From: Endozoicomonas gorgoniicola
GTDB taxonomy: Bacteria > Pseudomonadota > Gammaproteobacteria > Pseudomonadales > Endozoicomonadaceae
Assembly: GCF_025562715.2 (NCBI RefSeq)
Contig: NZ_JAPFCC010000001.1
Location: forward strand, 5,480,001 to 5,544,000
Length of the DNA stretch: 64,000 bases
Direction: 5' to 3'
The notes beneath the pieces were generated by a model. That model saw nothing but the letters and a program-made list of their open reading frames with translations. It had not been told where the DNA came from and did no database searches. This document shows, piece by piece, positions 15,636 to 25,129 of the stretch. Positions within the stretch are counted from its first letter, which is position 1, and each line of letters starts with the position of its first letter. Position numbers and translations under genes: made by a program.

Positions 15636-17219
15636 TCAGAGTTCAGTTTTTGTCGTTAACCTTGGAGAGTTTGTAAAGAAACTGAATACTTTAAAATCCT
15701 CTTTTCGGCTTATCCAGCTGCTATAAGGGCCTGTTTTGAAAATTGGGAAAATTGCTGCTTTGGGGACGATTGTCCAGTTTCCGGTTTCCACATCTCTAAA
15801 GCCAACAGGACTGGTTGCTACCAGTGGTACAAGGTCCTCTTCCTTCATGCCATTATTCAATGCATCCGTTGCTGCATCAGAATCAAGAAGCCTAAGCTGT
15901 GCCATCGATACACTGCCAATACAGACCATGTGCGCACTGCGGGCAAAACTTGCCATTCGTCCCAGGGTGCAGTCTTCAACCAGTGTTCGATAGTGTGACT
16001 CTTTATCTTTTGAGTAATCCACCGTTATCGTGTTGATACTTAGCCCTTCTGTTATCTGATGCCCGGAGTACCTTGGCAGGCGATGTCCGAATCCCAGCAT
16101 TAGTTTGTAAACAAAATTGGAAATATCCTGACCGTGTTGTTCATCGATACCTGCCTCTCCTTCTCCCCAGGCGAAAGACCAGTGATAGTTACGCTCAGAA
16201 CCGGCATAATTTGGGTAGCGAAAGATTCTATTGTGTAGTTCTTGCAGGTAGTTCTGAATGGTTGGATTCATGGGTGCCTGCTTAATGTGATAATCCAGGG
16301 GTTTGACTTTGTCTTTAGCATACAGTTCGGCTGGGGTCAGCTTTGCACGGTAGACTGTCCAGGTGCTGTTATTAAATTGAACGATTTCTCCATCCTGGCC
16401 CTTTCGCTTTGCCAGTTGATAAGTGCCATCGTTTTTATGCAGAGGCATGGTGCCAGGCATCAGCATTTTGAAGTTGTCTTCATGAAACTCTCGCTCAACT
16501 CTTCCTGTTCTTACAATTTCGGGCTTGCTAGTGACCAGACGTTCAAACTCTTCTATATCGGACTGGCTTAACCGTCCTATATGCCGCGAGCGCACGAACT
16601 TCAGACCAAATTCTTCTCGCCAGACAAGAAACCATGAATCTTCATCAGGGCTGATTTTAGCGGGTAAATCGAATAACTGTCCGAAAATAAAAACCGGTGT
16701 GTTGGCAGGGATGCGTGTGCTTGAGGACTTTTGGTCTGTAGCGGTATTGGCTGTTTTTGCCAAATCTTTTGTCAGCGGTGTGTCAGTGGGAACAAAAAGG
16801 GCATCGGCATCGCTGATTGTTACTCCCCTGGCTTTGGGGTCATAAGTCTGTAGAAAAGAACTACGCTCGACCAGGTCTAGAAAATCTTCTTTTTGGACGG
16901 CAAAACCAGACAGGTCAAAGAGAGGATTAGCAAACGCTCCACTTATGACATCTTTTGCTACTTGTTTGATGTTGCCTGTTCTTTTGATCAGATAATTGAT
17001 CCGCACTTCATTCCAGGGGGATAAGAATGAAGAAATCAGGTTATTTATACCAACTGTTCCTAACGACTGCTTTCGATCAAGCCCCATTGTATCAGCAAGT
17101 TTATTTAGGTTTTGCAGTCCTTTATAGAGAGTGCCCTGCTGATCATCCGGGGAATAGGCGTATAAATTTATAGACAGTGCTGAGGCTGCCAACATAAGTG
17201 AAAAAACTCTGTATTTCAT
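15636..17219 (-). CDS. Exported SH3b1/NlpC-P60-like protein with catalytic cysteine replaced
   Basis: 527 residues with a signal peptide (MKYRVFSLMLAASALSINLYA). The middle (about 120-300) resembles bacterial SH3b1/SH3-like modules found before NlpC/P60 domains. The C-terminal part has the NlpC/P60-like run YHWSFAWGEG, then GQDISNFVYKLMLGFG and LPRYSGHQ. In active enzymes this motif reads D-C-S-N-F, with cysteine as nucleophile; here residue 366 is isoleucine (codon at 16122-16124). A histidine in AHMVCIG (H430) fits the usual second catalytic position. The protein may be a non-catalytic cell-wall-binding relative. The domain assignment is by motif recognition only. Confidence 0.65.
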   Translation of the reverse strand: MKYRVFSLMLAASALSINLYAYSPDDQQGTLYKGLQNLNKLADTMGLDRKQSLGTVGINNLISSFLSPWNEVRINYLIKRTGNIKQVAKDVISGAFANPLFDLSGFAVQKEDFLDLVERSSFLQTYDPKARGVTISDADALFVPTDTPLTKDLAKTANTATDQKSSSTRIPANTPVFIFGQLFDLPAKISPDEDSWFLVWREEFGLKFVRSRHIGRLSQSDIEEFERLVTSKPEIVRTGRVEREFHEDNFKMLMPGTMPLHKNDGTYQLAKRKGQDGEIVQFNNSTWTVYRAKLTPAELYAKDKVKPLDYHIKQAPMNPTIQNYLQELHNRIFRYPNYAGSERNYHWSFAWGEGEAGIDEQHGQDISNFVYKLMLGFGHRLPRYSGHQITEGLSINTITVDYSKDKESHYRTLVEDCTLGRMASFARSAHMVCIGSVSMAQLRLLDSDAATDALNNGMKEEDLVPLVATSPVGFRDVETGNWTIVPKAAIFPIFKTGPYSSWISRKEDFKVFSFFTNSPRLTTKTEL

Positions 17220-17387
17220 AAAGGTCTCTCAATCTTTTTTGAATTCATTTGAACTTTAGTTGTGTACGTGCATTTTAGAGCGGTTTTCAATCGCTTAATT
17301 TTTATATGCACGTTAGTCAATCTCTGTAGCAGACTTTAGATAGAAAATTTCAAGGAAAGTTCTCCGGGACTCTGAAAGAGGAGGAAA

Positions 17388-17417
17388 ATGCGCTGGCACC
17401 GACATGACGGCTCATGA
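17388..17417 (+). CDS. Possible leader peptide MRWHRHDGS upstream of the exporter gene
   Basis: A nine-codon frame directly follows AGAGGAGGAAA, the strongest Shine-Dalgarno match in this interval. It ends 72 bases before the exporter start. Such mini-ORFs can regulate resistance genes through ribosome stalling. Conservation would be needed to call it real. Confidence 0.3.
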   Translation: MRWHRHDGS

Positions 17418-17489
17418 TGTTTAGAAGCTCCGGCAGCTGTTTATGTGTACACTTGCGCTCCTTTTATTGGCTTAAAACAGGAACAGGGA

Positions 17490-18638
17490 ATGGTAGAGAA
17501 ACCTTATCGACTGTTATTGGTAGCATTGCTGATGTTTCCCCAGATTGTGGAAACGATCTATAGCCCGGTACTGCCCGATATTGCTGCTGGCTTTGGTGTC
17601 AGGGTTGAGGAGGCTACCCAGACACTGTCGGTTTATTTTTTGGCCTTCGCTGTGGGTGTTTTTTTCTGGGGCTATCTTTCTGATCGCATCGGTCGGCGAA
17701 AAGCCATGCTTTCTGGTCTGATAGTGTATGGCTGCGGTGCTCTGCTGGCATTATTCACGCATCGTTTTGAATGGTTAATGCTGGCAAGGGTTGTTTCGGC
17801 CTTTGGAGCAGCAGTGGGTTCTGTCGTCACGCAGACCATTCTGCGTGACTGTTATGAGGGGAGTGAACTGGCTGCAATTTTCTCCCTGATGGGGGTGGGT
17901 ATTGCCCTCAGTCCGGTGATAGGGCTGGCTAGCGGTGGTTTCCTGGCTGACCACTTTGGTTATCAAGGTGTTTTTCTGGTGTTGTGTATCCTGGCGATTC
18001 TACTCTGGCTGACCTCTCTTAAGTGGTTGCCTGAAACCCAGAGCGGTCAGGGGGTGCGAGTCAGTTCGAGGGCGGTAGGTCGACGCATGGTTCGGGATAA
18101 ACGGCTGTGGTCGAGCATGACGCTGGTGGCCCTGTTTAACCTGATGGTGTTCAGCTATTACTCTCTGTCGCCTTTTCTTTTTGAAAGCCTGGGGTATGGG
18201 CCGACAGAGTTTGGTTATAGTGGGGTTGTCCTGGCTATAGGCTCGGTAGCAGGCAGTCTGTTGAATAAAAGATTGCTAACCCGACTATCGCCTGATTCGC
18301 TGGTGCTGTTGGCCGCTTTATTGGCTGTGATCGGAGGAGCTGGTGTCTGGTGTTTGCAGGATACTCTGATGTTCCTGCTGCCAATGGTACTGGTTATGGT
18401 CAGTTTTGGTATTTCCATTCCTAATATTGTTAGCCAGGCTCTGGTCGATTATCGTCAGGTAGTCGGTACTGCTGGTGCGTTTTTTGGGCTGGGCTATTAC
18501 CTGATGCTGGGAGTTCTGCTGGGCATTGCCGGTCTGGTTCAGAGTATTGGTCTGGTTCTGCTGGTGGCAGGCTTGATTAGCCTGATATTGGCATGGAGAT
18601 CATGCAAGGGTTTCCAGAAAAGTTCACGGGGAGTTTGA
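17490..18638 (+). CDS. MFS multidrug exporter, Bcr/CflA family
   Basis: 382 residues with about twelve hydrophobic segments. The MFS motif A is present between TM2 and TM3 as GYLSDRIGRRKAML, and the drug:H+ antiporter-type TM5 motif appears as GVGIALSPVIGLASGG. The N-terminus EKPYRLLLVALLMFPQIVETIYSPVLPDIA matches Bcr/CflA exporters. The start at 17490 has GGAACAGGGA upstream; an in-frame ATG at 17445 lacks one. It is an inner-membrane proton antiporter by family; its substrates are not predictable. It is divergent from the NlpC-like gene and 52 bases upstream of birA. Confidence 0.85.
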   Translation: MVEKPYRLLLVALLMFPQIVETIYSPVLPDIAAGFGVRVEEATQTLSVYFLAFAVGVFFWGYLSDRIGRRKAMLSGLIVYGCGALLALFTHRFEWLMLARVVSAFGAAVGSVVTQTILRDCYEGSELAAIFSLMGVGIALSPVIGLASGGFLADHFGYQGVFLVLCILAILLWLTSLKWLPETQSGQGVRVSSRAVGRRMVRDKRLWSSMTLVALFNLMVFSYYSLSPFLFESLGYGPTEFGYSGVVLAIGSVAGSLLNKRLLTRLSPDSLVLLAALLAVIGGAGVWCLQDTLMFLLPMVLVMVSFGISIPNIVSQALVDYRQVVGTAGAFFGLGYYLMLGVLLGIAGLVQSIGLVLLVAGLISLILAWRSCKGFQKSSRGV

Positions 18639-18690
18639 GAGAGCGGGTTTCAAGGCATATCATGCAGGCAGAATAGAATTGGGACTGTCG

Positions 18691-19668
18691 ATGGAAAAGT
18701 TACTGAACCTGTTGGCTGATGGTCACTTCCACTCCGGGGAAGAGCTGGGGGAAACTCTGGGAGTTAGTCGGGCTGCTGTCTGGAAAAAACTTAAAGCACT
18801 TGAAGAGCTGGGTCTGTCGCTGGACTCCGTTCGGGGCAAAGGCTATCGCCTTGGAAACGGAATAGAATTGCTTGACCGGAAAAAGATTGAGGCAGGGTTG
18901 GATGAATCGCTGCGTCATGCAATAGAGAATCATGCAGTAACGCTGCACACCCGCTTCAGCACCGGCTCTACCAATGATCTCGTTAAAGACCTGAGCGATG
19001 GTCAACCTGGCGCCATGACATTTTGTTTGGCTGAGCATCAAACCAGTGGTCGGGGCAGACGAGGCAGAACCTGGGTCAGCCCTTTTGGCTCGACCATTTC
19101 CATGTCTGCAAACTGGAGAGTCAGTGAAGGTACTGCTTCACTGGAAGGTCTGAGTCTTGCCGTCGGGCTGGCTGTACTAAAAGCTCTGGAGGCTAATGGT
19201 GCAAGAAACCTTGAGTTGAAATGGCCAAACGATGTGTTGTGGCAAGGAAAAAAACTCAGCGGTATATTGCTTGAGGTGCATGGCGACCCTACAGGGGAAT
19301 GCGATGTCATTATTGGTATTGGTATCAATATAAAGCTCAGTGAAGAACAGAGGAAAGGGATCGGACAGCCTGCTGTCGACCTTCACCAGGTTTGTGGTAA
19401 AGCTGTCAGCCGTAATGCAGTGGTAGCGCAGCTTATCAATACGCTCAGCCACATGCTCGAAGGGTTTTCGCATGGCGGCTTTGCTTTATATAAAGACCAG
19501 TGGAGTGAATACAACGCTTTCAGGGGGCAGGTAGTGACTATCGAAGCAGCAGGCCGAAAGGAAAAGGGTCTTAATGCCGGGGTTAATGAGCAGGGTGGTT
19601 TGCTGATAAAAACGGAAACAGGTATCAAAGTGTTTAGCGGTGGCGAAGTTTCGTTGAGGAAATCATGA
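18691..19668 (+). CDS. birA: Bifunctional biotin-protein ligase / biotin operon repressor
   Basis: 325 residues. The N-terminal winged helix (residues 1-60, EELGETLGVSRAAVWKKLKAL) shows this is the repressor-type BirA. The catalytic core has the biotinyl-AMP loop GRGRRGRTWVSPFGSTISMS and the LKWPNDVLW and KLSGILLE blocks. It attaches biotin to carboxylase carrier proteins and, as biotinyl-AMP-bound dimer, represses bio genes. The ATG at 18691 gives the family N-terminus; an in-frame TTG at 18679 is possible. The last four bases overlap coaX, so the genes are translationally coupled. Confidence 0.94.
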   Translation: MEKLLNLLADGHFHSGEELGETLGVSRAAVWKKLKALEELGLSLDSVRGKGYRLGNGIELLDRKKIEAGLDESLRHAIENHAVTLHTRFSTGSTNDLVKDLSDGQPGAMTFCLAEHQTSGRGRRGRTWVSPFGSTISMSANWRVSEGTASLEGLSLAVGLAVLKALEANGARNLELKWPNDVLWQGKKLSGILLEVHGDPTGECDVIIGIGINIKLSEEQRKGIGQPAVDLHQVCGKAVSRNAVVAQLINTLSHMLEGFSHGGFALYKDQWSEYNAFRGQVVTIEAAGRKEKGLNAGVNEQGGLLIKTETGIKVFSGGEVSLRKS

Positions 19669-20429
19669 GAACCCTTCAGTTCGACGCGGGCAATACCCGC
19701 TTAAAATGGTTACTGCGGGAAAATGGCCAGCCAGCCAGCTCTGGCTTTTTCTGTAACACAGAGGACTGGGATACAGTGCTTCCCTGTTTTCTTGATACGG
19801 TTGGCAAGCTGGATCAGGTAAGCATCTCTATTGTGTCTGCTGATGAACGGTTTGAGCAGATTAAAAAGCATGTTCTTGCGACGCAGGCTGTACCTTTATA
19901 TAAAGCAGCAGCAAAAAAAGTGTCGGCTGGTGTAACGTTGTCCTATGACGAACCGGAAAAACTGGGGGTGGATCGCTGGCTGGCCATGCTGGCAGCTCAT
20001 GCGACTAACACTCAGGAGATTAAAATCGTTGTCGATTGCGGCACAGCCATCACAATTGATGTGCTGGATAAAACCGGGGTTCATCTGGGTGGGTATATAG
20101 TTCCGGGTATTAGCCTTATGAAAAAAACACTGGCGTCTAATACGGCAAAGCTCAGGTATGTTGAATCAACCGATAACAGTGACCTTGCCCCGGGCAGAAA
20201 CACTGCCGACTGTATTCATCATGGTGCGTTGGTTATGTTGCTGGCGCTGGTTGATCGGGTGGTCGCTCAATACCCGGGTTCCCGTGTCATTCTCTCCGGA
20301 GGAGACGGGGAGCAGCTTGAAGAGTTAATCGCTGTCTATAAAGAAGGAAGGGTGAGTTTAATGCCTGACCTGATAATGGATGGTCTGGAAATAGCAGTCA
20401 GGGAAGATCGAAAAGGATGCGCTGGATAA
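19665..20429 (+). CDS. coaX: Type III pantothenate kinase
   Basis: 254 residues, ASKHA fold, first step of coenzyme A synthesis. The phosphate-1 loop is LQFDAGNTRLKW, and other motifs are KLGVDRWLAMLAAH and VVDCGTAITIDVLD followed by GGYIVPG. The ATG overlaps the birA stop (ATGA), a birA-coaX-SPOR order seen in pseudomonads and relatives. CoaX enzymes are typically potassium-dependent and insensitive to CoA feedback. Confidence 0.95.
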   Translation: MRTLQFDAGNTRLKWLLRENGQPASSGFFCNTEDWDTVLPCFLDTVGKLDQVSISIVSADERFEQIKKHVLATQAVPLYKAAAKKVSAGVTLSYDEPEKLGVDRWLAMLAAHATNTQEIKIVVDCGTAITIDVLDKTGVHLGGYIVPGISLMKKTLASNTAKLRYVESTDNSDLAPGRNTADCIHHGALVMLLALVDRVVAQYPGSRVILSGGDGEQLEELIAVYKEGRVSLMPDLIMDGLEIAVREDRKGCAG

Positions 20430-21136
20430 TATTGTTGCTGCTAATAATGAATACAGGCTACTTTGCCTGGGGAACCTATCAGCAGTCACAGAGCCGTTAT
20501 GTAAAGCCCGTGGTGTCAGAGCCTGAGAAGCCGCAGGGAAAACGACTGGTTCTCTGGTCGGAAAGTGGTAAGAATCTTCCTAAATCAGATCTTCTGCCTG
20601 AGCCCGTAGAACGAAATGGACATTCTGAGCCAGAGATTGCCCGGAATGATCAATGCCTTGTTGTGGGTCCCTTCGATTCATCCGCTAAGGCCGACGAAAT
20701 GCAACAGCGCCTCTTTTCACTGGGGGTGGCCAGCAGAGAACGATCTGACAATGAAGCAGGCAGCTATGACCACTGGGTACATATTCCACCGCTTGCTGAC
20801 AGGGAGGCTGCTATCCGGCTTTTGCGGGAACTTCAGGGTCAGGGTATTGATAGCTTTGTTATTACACAGGGAGAGTTGGCAAACGGAATATCGCTGGGGC
20901 TTTTCAGTAAAGAAGCTTCGGCTAATAAAGTCAGCAGTCGTTTATTGCAGGCAGGCTATGAAACCCGGATCAAGCGTCTGGCAAGACAACCGCAAATCTA
21001 CTGGCTGGAGCTGTCAGCCAAACAGGCTGATAAAGTAACAGACGACATGTGGGAAAATTTTGCGAATGAATACAACGGCCTGAAAGTATTAGAAAAAAGC
21101 TGCAAAGGGATTGCATCCGAACCATCAATTCACTAA
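20417..21136 (+). CDS. Membrane-anchored SPOR-domain protein
   Basis: 239 residues overlapping coaX by 13 bases, with AAAAGG before the ATG. One N-terminal transmembrane segment (WIILLLLIMNTGYFAWG) is followed by a proline- and charge-rich linker. A first SPOR-like repeat spans about residues 75-150 (CLVVGPFDSSAKADEMQQRL) and a second similar stretch follows (NGISLGLFSKEASANKVSSR). SPOR domains bind denuded peptidoglycan, often at the septum. The position after coaX is conserved in related genera. Confidence 0.82.
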   Translation: MRWIILLLLIMNTGYFAWGTYQQSQSRYVKPVVSEPEKPQGKRLVLWSESGKNLPKSDLLPEPVERNGHSEPEIARNDQCLVVGPFDSSAKADEMQQRLFSLGVASRERSDNEAGSYDHWVHIPPLADREAAIRLLRELQGQGIDSFVITQGELANGISLGLFSKEASANKVSSRLLQAGYETRIKRLARQPQIYWLELSAKQADKVTDDMWENFANEYNGLKVLEKSCKGIASEPSIH

Positions 21137-21240
21137 TATACGCCTGCGCTTCGGGACAGCCAGGCAAGCAGTTCAGTCAACTGGGTCAGTTGATAAAGTT
21201 TTCTAAATAACTCACTGAGTTAAACGTTGAAAACAACAGC

Positions 21241-21268
21241 TTGACTTTGAGATGTCGCCGGATACAAT
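21241..21268 (+). promoter_or_regulatory. Sigma-70 promoter of the tRNA-secE-nusG unit
   Basis: TTGACT and TACAAT are 16 bases apart, and the -10 element ends 12 bases before tRNA-Tyr. The discriminator after the -10 is GC-rich (AGCGCAGCAC), as in stringently controlled stable-RNA promoters. Confidence 0.8.
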
Positions 21269-21280
21269 AGCGCAGCACTT

Positions 21281-21364
21281 GGTGGGGTTCCCGAGCGGCC
21301 AAAGGGATCAGACTGTAAATCTGACGCGAAAGCTTCGCTGGTTCGAATCCAGCCCCCACCACCA
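21281..21364 (+). tRNA. tRNA-Tyr (GTA)
   Basis: Acceptor arm GGTGGGG/CCCCACC, a long class II variable arm and an encoded CCA end. Anticodon GTA is at 21315-21317, inside CAGACTGTAAATCTG. The T arm carries GGTTCGAATCC. It is the first gene of the tRNA cluster ahead of secE. Confidence 0.97.
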
Positions 21365-21450
21365 GGTTCTTGTCTTTGATCTTGAAATTATGGAAGATTG
21401 AAGGCTGTGTGAGTGTCACAAGATGTGAGTCTCGCTATGCGGTTTATGTT

Positions 21451-21524
<74 letters not shown>

Positions 21525-21568
21525 AATTAATCTTGCCCCTTTTTTTGGTTAAGAGTTGGTAAGAAGTT

Positions 21569-21644
<76 letters not shown>

Positions 21645-21794
21645 GAAGCATAGGGGTAGATAGAGTGTTTTATCTGCCCCTTGTTTTTATGCCTCACAAA
21701 TCAAAAAATAATAACGCTTTTCAGATAAGGTATGGTCAATTATAATTGGTCGGTCCTTGTATCTAGAGAAGCAAAGTAAGGCGCTCGTAGATAC

Positions 21795-21870
21795 AGGCCA
21801 GTAGTTCAATTGGTAGAGCACCGGTTTCCAAAACCGGCTGTTGGGGGTTCGAGTCCCTCCTGGCCTGCCA
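21795..21870 (+). tRNA. tRNA-Trp (CCA)
   Basis: Acceptor AGGCCAG/CTGGCCT, anticodon CCA at 21828-21830 with stem CCGGT/ACCGG, T arm GGGGTTCGAGTCCC, encoded CCA. It lies 78 bases before secE. Confidence 0.97.
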
Positions 21871-21948
21871 TTTCTTGATTCAGGCCTTCACTCTTTTATC
21901 ATATTTATTGTTTTTGAGTGGGGCTTTTCTAGAGAGAAAATCAAACTA

Positions 21949-22320
21949 ATGAGTGGAAAACCAGAAGTGACGGCTGAAGGTCGTCTTGATGGCCTTAAGT
22001 GGGGTCTGGTATTTGCCCTGGTCGCTGCCGGCGCTTACGGGAATTATTATTTCTCTGCTGAGTCTATTCTTTACCGCGTTGTAGCCTTGCTGGCTCTGGG
22101 CGCTGTTGCCGGCTATATTGGTCTGCAAACAGTGAAAGGCGGTGCCTTCTGGAACCTCGTTAAAGATGCCAAGGTTGAGATTCGCAAGGTTGTCTGGCCT
22201 ACACGTCAGGAGACTGTGCAAACCACGCTGATTGTTGTCGCCGTGGTTATTGTCATGGGTCTAATTTTGTGGGCGCTTGATTCTCTGCTAGGCTGGGCTA
22301 TCAGCAGCTTGATTGGATAG
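21949..22320 (+). CDS. secE: Preprotein translocase subunit SecE
   Basis: 123 residues with three membrane segments, as in E. coli Sec[32 protein letters not shown] and [17 protein letters not shown]. The conserved cytoplasmic amphipathic block [18 protein letters not shown] precedes the last helix. The start (MSGKPEV) is chosen from the family N-terminus with AGAGAGAAAA upstream. SecE clamps SecY (at 58177) in the inner-membrane channel. nusG follows at 22331. Confidence 0.94.
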   Translation: MSGKPEVTAEGRLDGLKWGLVFALVAAGAYGNYYFSAESILYRVVALLALGAVAGYIGLQTVKGGAFWNLVKDAKVEIRKVVWPTRQETVQTTLIVVAVVIVMGLILWALDSLLGWAISSLIG

Positions 22321-22330
22321 GGAAAGAACT

Positions 22331-22864
22331 ATGGCGAAGCGTTGGTATGTAGTGCATGCCTACTCCGGCTACGAAAAGCAGGTAATGCGTTCGCTGAAAG
22401 AGCGAGTGCAGCGATTCGGTATGGAGGATCTCTTTGGTGAGATTCTGGTGCCAACCGAGGAAGTAGTCGAGATTCGGAACGGTCAGAAGCGCAAAAGTGA
22501 GCGAAAGTTCTTTCCTGGCTACGTGTTAGTTCAGATGGAAATGAACGACGATAGCTGGCATCTTATTAAAGATACGCCGCGAGTGATGGGCTTTATTGGC
22601 GGCACAGCCGACAAGCCAGCGCCGATCACCGAGAAAGAGGCGGACGCTATTCTTCAGCGTGTTCATGAAGGGGCTGAGAAGCCTCGTCCGAAGACGCTGT
22701 TCGAACCTGGTGAGATGGTTCGTGTTATTGACGGTCCTTTTGCGGACTTCAATGGTGTGGTTGAAGAAGTGAATTACGAAAAGAGTCGCCTGCATGTGGC
22801 GGTAATGATTTTCGGTCGCTCCACGCCGGTAGAACTGGAATTCTCCCAGGTCGAGAAAGTCTGA
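22331..22864 (+). CDS. nusG: Transcription termination/antitermination factor NusG
   Basis: 177 residues. The NGN domain begins [19 protein letters not shown] and contains [17 protein letters not shown]. The C-terminal KOW domain contains [24 protein letters not shown]. NusG binds the RNA polymerase clamp and links it to Rho or to ribosomal protein S10 (rpsJ, at 48923). The start follows GGAAAGAACT. A strong terminator closes the unit. Confidence 0.96.
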   Translation: MAKRWYVVHAYSGYEKQVMRSLKERVQRFGMEDLFGEILVPTEEVVEIRNGQKRKSERKFFPGYVLVQMEMNDDSWHLIKDTPRVMGFIGGTADKPAPITEKEADAILQRVHEGAEKPRPKTLFEPGEMVRVIDGPFADFNGVVEEVNYEKSRLHVAVMIFGRSTPVELEFSQVEKV

Positions 22865-22883
22865 GAGACAGATTTTTATAATG

Positions 22884-22928
22884 AAACCCTGCACTGGTTG
22901 GTAAATTACCAAACGATGCAGGGTTTTT
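22884..22928 (+). terminator. Intrinsic terminator after nusG
   Basis: AAACCCTGCA and TGCAGGGTTT form the outer stem, TTGGT/ACCAA an inner one, followed by TTTTT. This separates secE-nusG from rplKA. Confidence 0.9.
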
Positions 22929-23041
22929 ATCTAAGGGCATGATTGCGAGCGAGAGCTTCGGATAGTGCCCTGTTAATGGGTAGCTGAATTGACTGGCTGA
23001 ATGGTGAGTCAGGGAAGCGTTGACCCAATGTAGAGGTTGCA

Positions 23042-23476
23042 ATGGCTAAGAAAGTCGAAGCTTACATCAAACTGCAGGTACCTGCAGGTAAAGCTAATCC
23101 TTCCCCACCCGTAGGTCCAGCACTGGGTCAGCACGGCGTGAACATCATGGAGTTCTGTAAGGCGTTTAACGCTAAGACTCAGGAACTCGACGCTGGTATG
23201 CCTGTACCCGTTGTGATCACCGTATACGGTGACCGCAGCTTCACGTTTGAAACCAAGACTCCACCGGCCTCTGTACTGCTGAAGAAAGTACTGAAGCTGA
23301 AGAAAGGTTCTGGCCGTCCTAACACTGAAAAAGTGGGTACTGTTACTCGCGAACAGCTGCTGGAAGTTGCCAAGATCAAAGAACCTGATCTGACCGCTGC
23401 TGACGAAGATGCGGCTATCCGCACTATCGCTGGTTCCGCTCGTTCCATGGGTCTGAATGTGGAAGGTGTAGAATAA
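23042..23476 (+). CDS. rplK: Ribosomal protein uL11
   Basis: 144 residues, with the N-terminal domain [20 protein letters not shown] and the RNA-binding C-terminal domain ending [16 protein letters not shown]. It forms the GTPase-associated stalk base with L10 and is needed for RelA activation. It shares one base with rplA (TAATG), so the two are coupled. The 177-base upstream interval holds the nusG terminator and a GGGCA/TGCCC dyad (about 22936-22971) that could belong to an L1-responsive leader; I saw no clear promoter there. Confidence 0.96.
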   Translation: MAKKVEAYIKLQVPAGKANPSPPVGPALGQHGVNIMEFCKAFNAKTQELDAGMPVPVVITVYGDRSFTFETKTPPASVLLKKVLKLKKGSGRPNTEKVGTVTREQLLEVAKIKEPDLTAADEDAAIRTIAGSARSMGLNVEGVE

Positions 23477-24171
23477 TGGCGAAGATGTCCAAGCGCGCAA
23501 AAATGATTGCTGAGAAGGTTGAAGCGACCAAGGCTTACTCCTTCGAAGAAGCTGCAAACCTTCTGAAAGAAGTTTCCAGCGTTAAATTCAAAGAATCTGT
23601 AGAAGTCGCTGTAAATCTGGGTGTGGATCCTCGTAAATCCGACCAGGTTGTACGTGGCTCTTCCGTTCTGCCAAATGGTACCGGTAAAGACGTTCGCGTT
23701 GCTGTGTTTACACAGGGTGCTAACGCTGAAGCTGCTACAGCGGCTGGTGCTGACATCGTTGGTATGGACGATCTGGCTGCACAGGTTAAAGCTGGCGAAC
23801 TGAACTTCGACGTTGTTATTGCTTCTCCGGACGCAATGCGTGTTGTTGGTCAGCTGGGTCAGATCCTGGGTCCACGTGGCCTGATGCCTAACCCTAAGGT
23901 AGGTACTGTAACACCTAACGTTGCTGACGCGGTTAAGAACGCTAAAGCTGGTCAGGTTCGTTTCCGTACTGACAAGAACGGTATCGTTCACGCTGGTATC
24001 GGCAAGATCGATTTCGATGCGGCTTCTCTGAAGCAAAACGTTGAAGCGCTGATGGCTGAGCTGAAGAAGCTGAAGCCTGCTACCAGCAAAGGCGTTTACA
24101 TGAAGAAGGTTACCCTGTCCTCTACTATGGGCCCGGGTCTGACCATCGACATTGCATCTCTCGAGATCTAA
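23476..24171 (+). CDS. rplA: Ribosomal protein uL1
   Basis: 231 residues, normal length. The two-domain L1 fold is marked by [36 protein letters not shown] and [20 protein letters not shown]1 forms the mobile stalk at the E site and in many bacteria represses its own rplK-rplA message. Overlap with rplK supports coupled translation. Codon use is strongly biased towards highly expressed codons. Confidence 0.96.
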   Translation: MAKMSKRAKMIAEKVEATKAYSFEEAANLLKEVSSVKFKESVEVAVNLGVDPRKSDQVVRGSSVLPNGTGKDVRVAVFTQGANAEAATAAGADIVGMDDLAAQVKAGELNFDVVIASPDAMRVVGQLGQILGPRGLMPNPKVGTVTPNVADAVKNAKAGQVRFRTDKNGIVHAGIGKIDFDAASLKQNVEALMAELKKLKPATSKGVYMKKVTLSSTMGPGLTIDIASLEI

Positions 24172-24505
24172 TTAAGGGCATTTGTCTTTCAGGCAACTGA
24201 CCTGAGTTGCAGGCGGTCAGAGGAACTGGCTGCCTGTAACCCAAAAGACTTTGGGGTCTCCGGTTTCGGAGGTCGTCAAAGATCGTAGGTGCAAAGACCT
24301 GTTCCTGCCTGAGTTCAATTGGGTGGGGTTCGTCTAAGGGATGGACAAAAAGGTTGGCGCTTAATTTCCTGCGTAGACGGTGAACACGGATTTAGAACAA
24401 TTTTCTGAATTCAGTGACCCATCACCGTATTGTAAGTCCCTGATGCATAGCTTTTATATAGATTGTATGCAGCAGGGTTAACTTCGGATATTTGGAGTAA
24501 AGCCC
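24172..24505 (+). ncRNA. Probable rplJL mRNA leader (L10-binding autoregulatory region)
   Basis: A 334-base gap without a gene, in the place where gammaproteobacteria carry the L10(L12)4-binding leader. It contains short hairpins such as CTCCG-GTTT-CGGAG (24258-24271) and purine-rich bulges. The assignment rests on position and length; I did not fold it fully. A promoter inside the gap was not identified. Confidence 0.55.
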
Positions 24506-25036
24506 ATGGCGTTAGGACTCGAAGACAAGAAGGCGATTGTCGCCGAAGTCAGCGAGGCTGCACAAAGCGCTCTGTCGGCTGTTATTGCGGATTACCGTGG
24601 TCTGACTGTTGGTCAAATGACCGAACTGCGTAAGCAAGCTCGTGACGGTGGCGTATACCTGAAGGTTGTACGTAACACTCTGGCTCGCCGTGCAGTTGAA
24701 GGCACTGATTTTGAGTGTCTGCAGGACGTCCTGGTAGGTCCAACAGTTCTGGCCTTCTCTCAGGAAGATCCAGGCGCGGCTGCGCGTCTGATTAAAGACT
24801 TCGCTAAAGAGAACAAGGAACTGGAAGTTAAGGCACTGTCCATCTCAGGACAGGTTCTGGGCGCAGAGCAGATTGATGTTCTGGCTAAGATGCCTACTCT
24901 GGACCAGGCTCGCGCAATGCTGATGAGCGTAATGATTGCACCTGTGACCAAGCTGGCACGAACTCTGAACGAGTTCCCGGCAAGCATTACACGTGTAGTG
25001 GCAGCTGTTGCCGACGAGAAGAAGAAAGCCGCTTAA
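24506..25036 (+). CDS. rplJ: Ribosomal protein uL10
   Basis: 176 residues, slightly longer than E. coli L10 (165). The N-terminal RNA-binding domain starts [20 protein letters not shown] with [18 protein letters not shown]. The C-terminal helix that carries the L7/L12 dimers ends [18 protein letters not shown]. It nucleates the stalk with rplL, which follows after 93 bases. Its preceding leader is the likely site of feedback repression. Confidence 0.95.
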   Translation: MALGLEDKKAIVAEVSEAAQSALSAVIADYRGLTVGQMTELRKQARDGGVYLKVVRNTLARRAVEGTDFECLQDVLVGPTVLAFSQEDPGAAARLIKDFAKENKELEVKALSISGQVLGAEQIDVLAKMPTLDQARAMLMSVMIAPVTKLARTLNEFPASITRVVAAVADEKKKAA

Positions 25037-25129
25037 TCGTCTTTTTGACTGTTAGAGCTTACTGCTTTCTCTCGTTTTTAAATGAATTTCGGGGCTTATA
25101 CCCCAACCCAATTTTTTGGAGATATAGAC

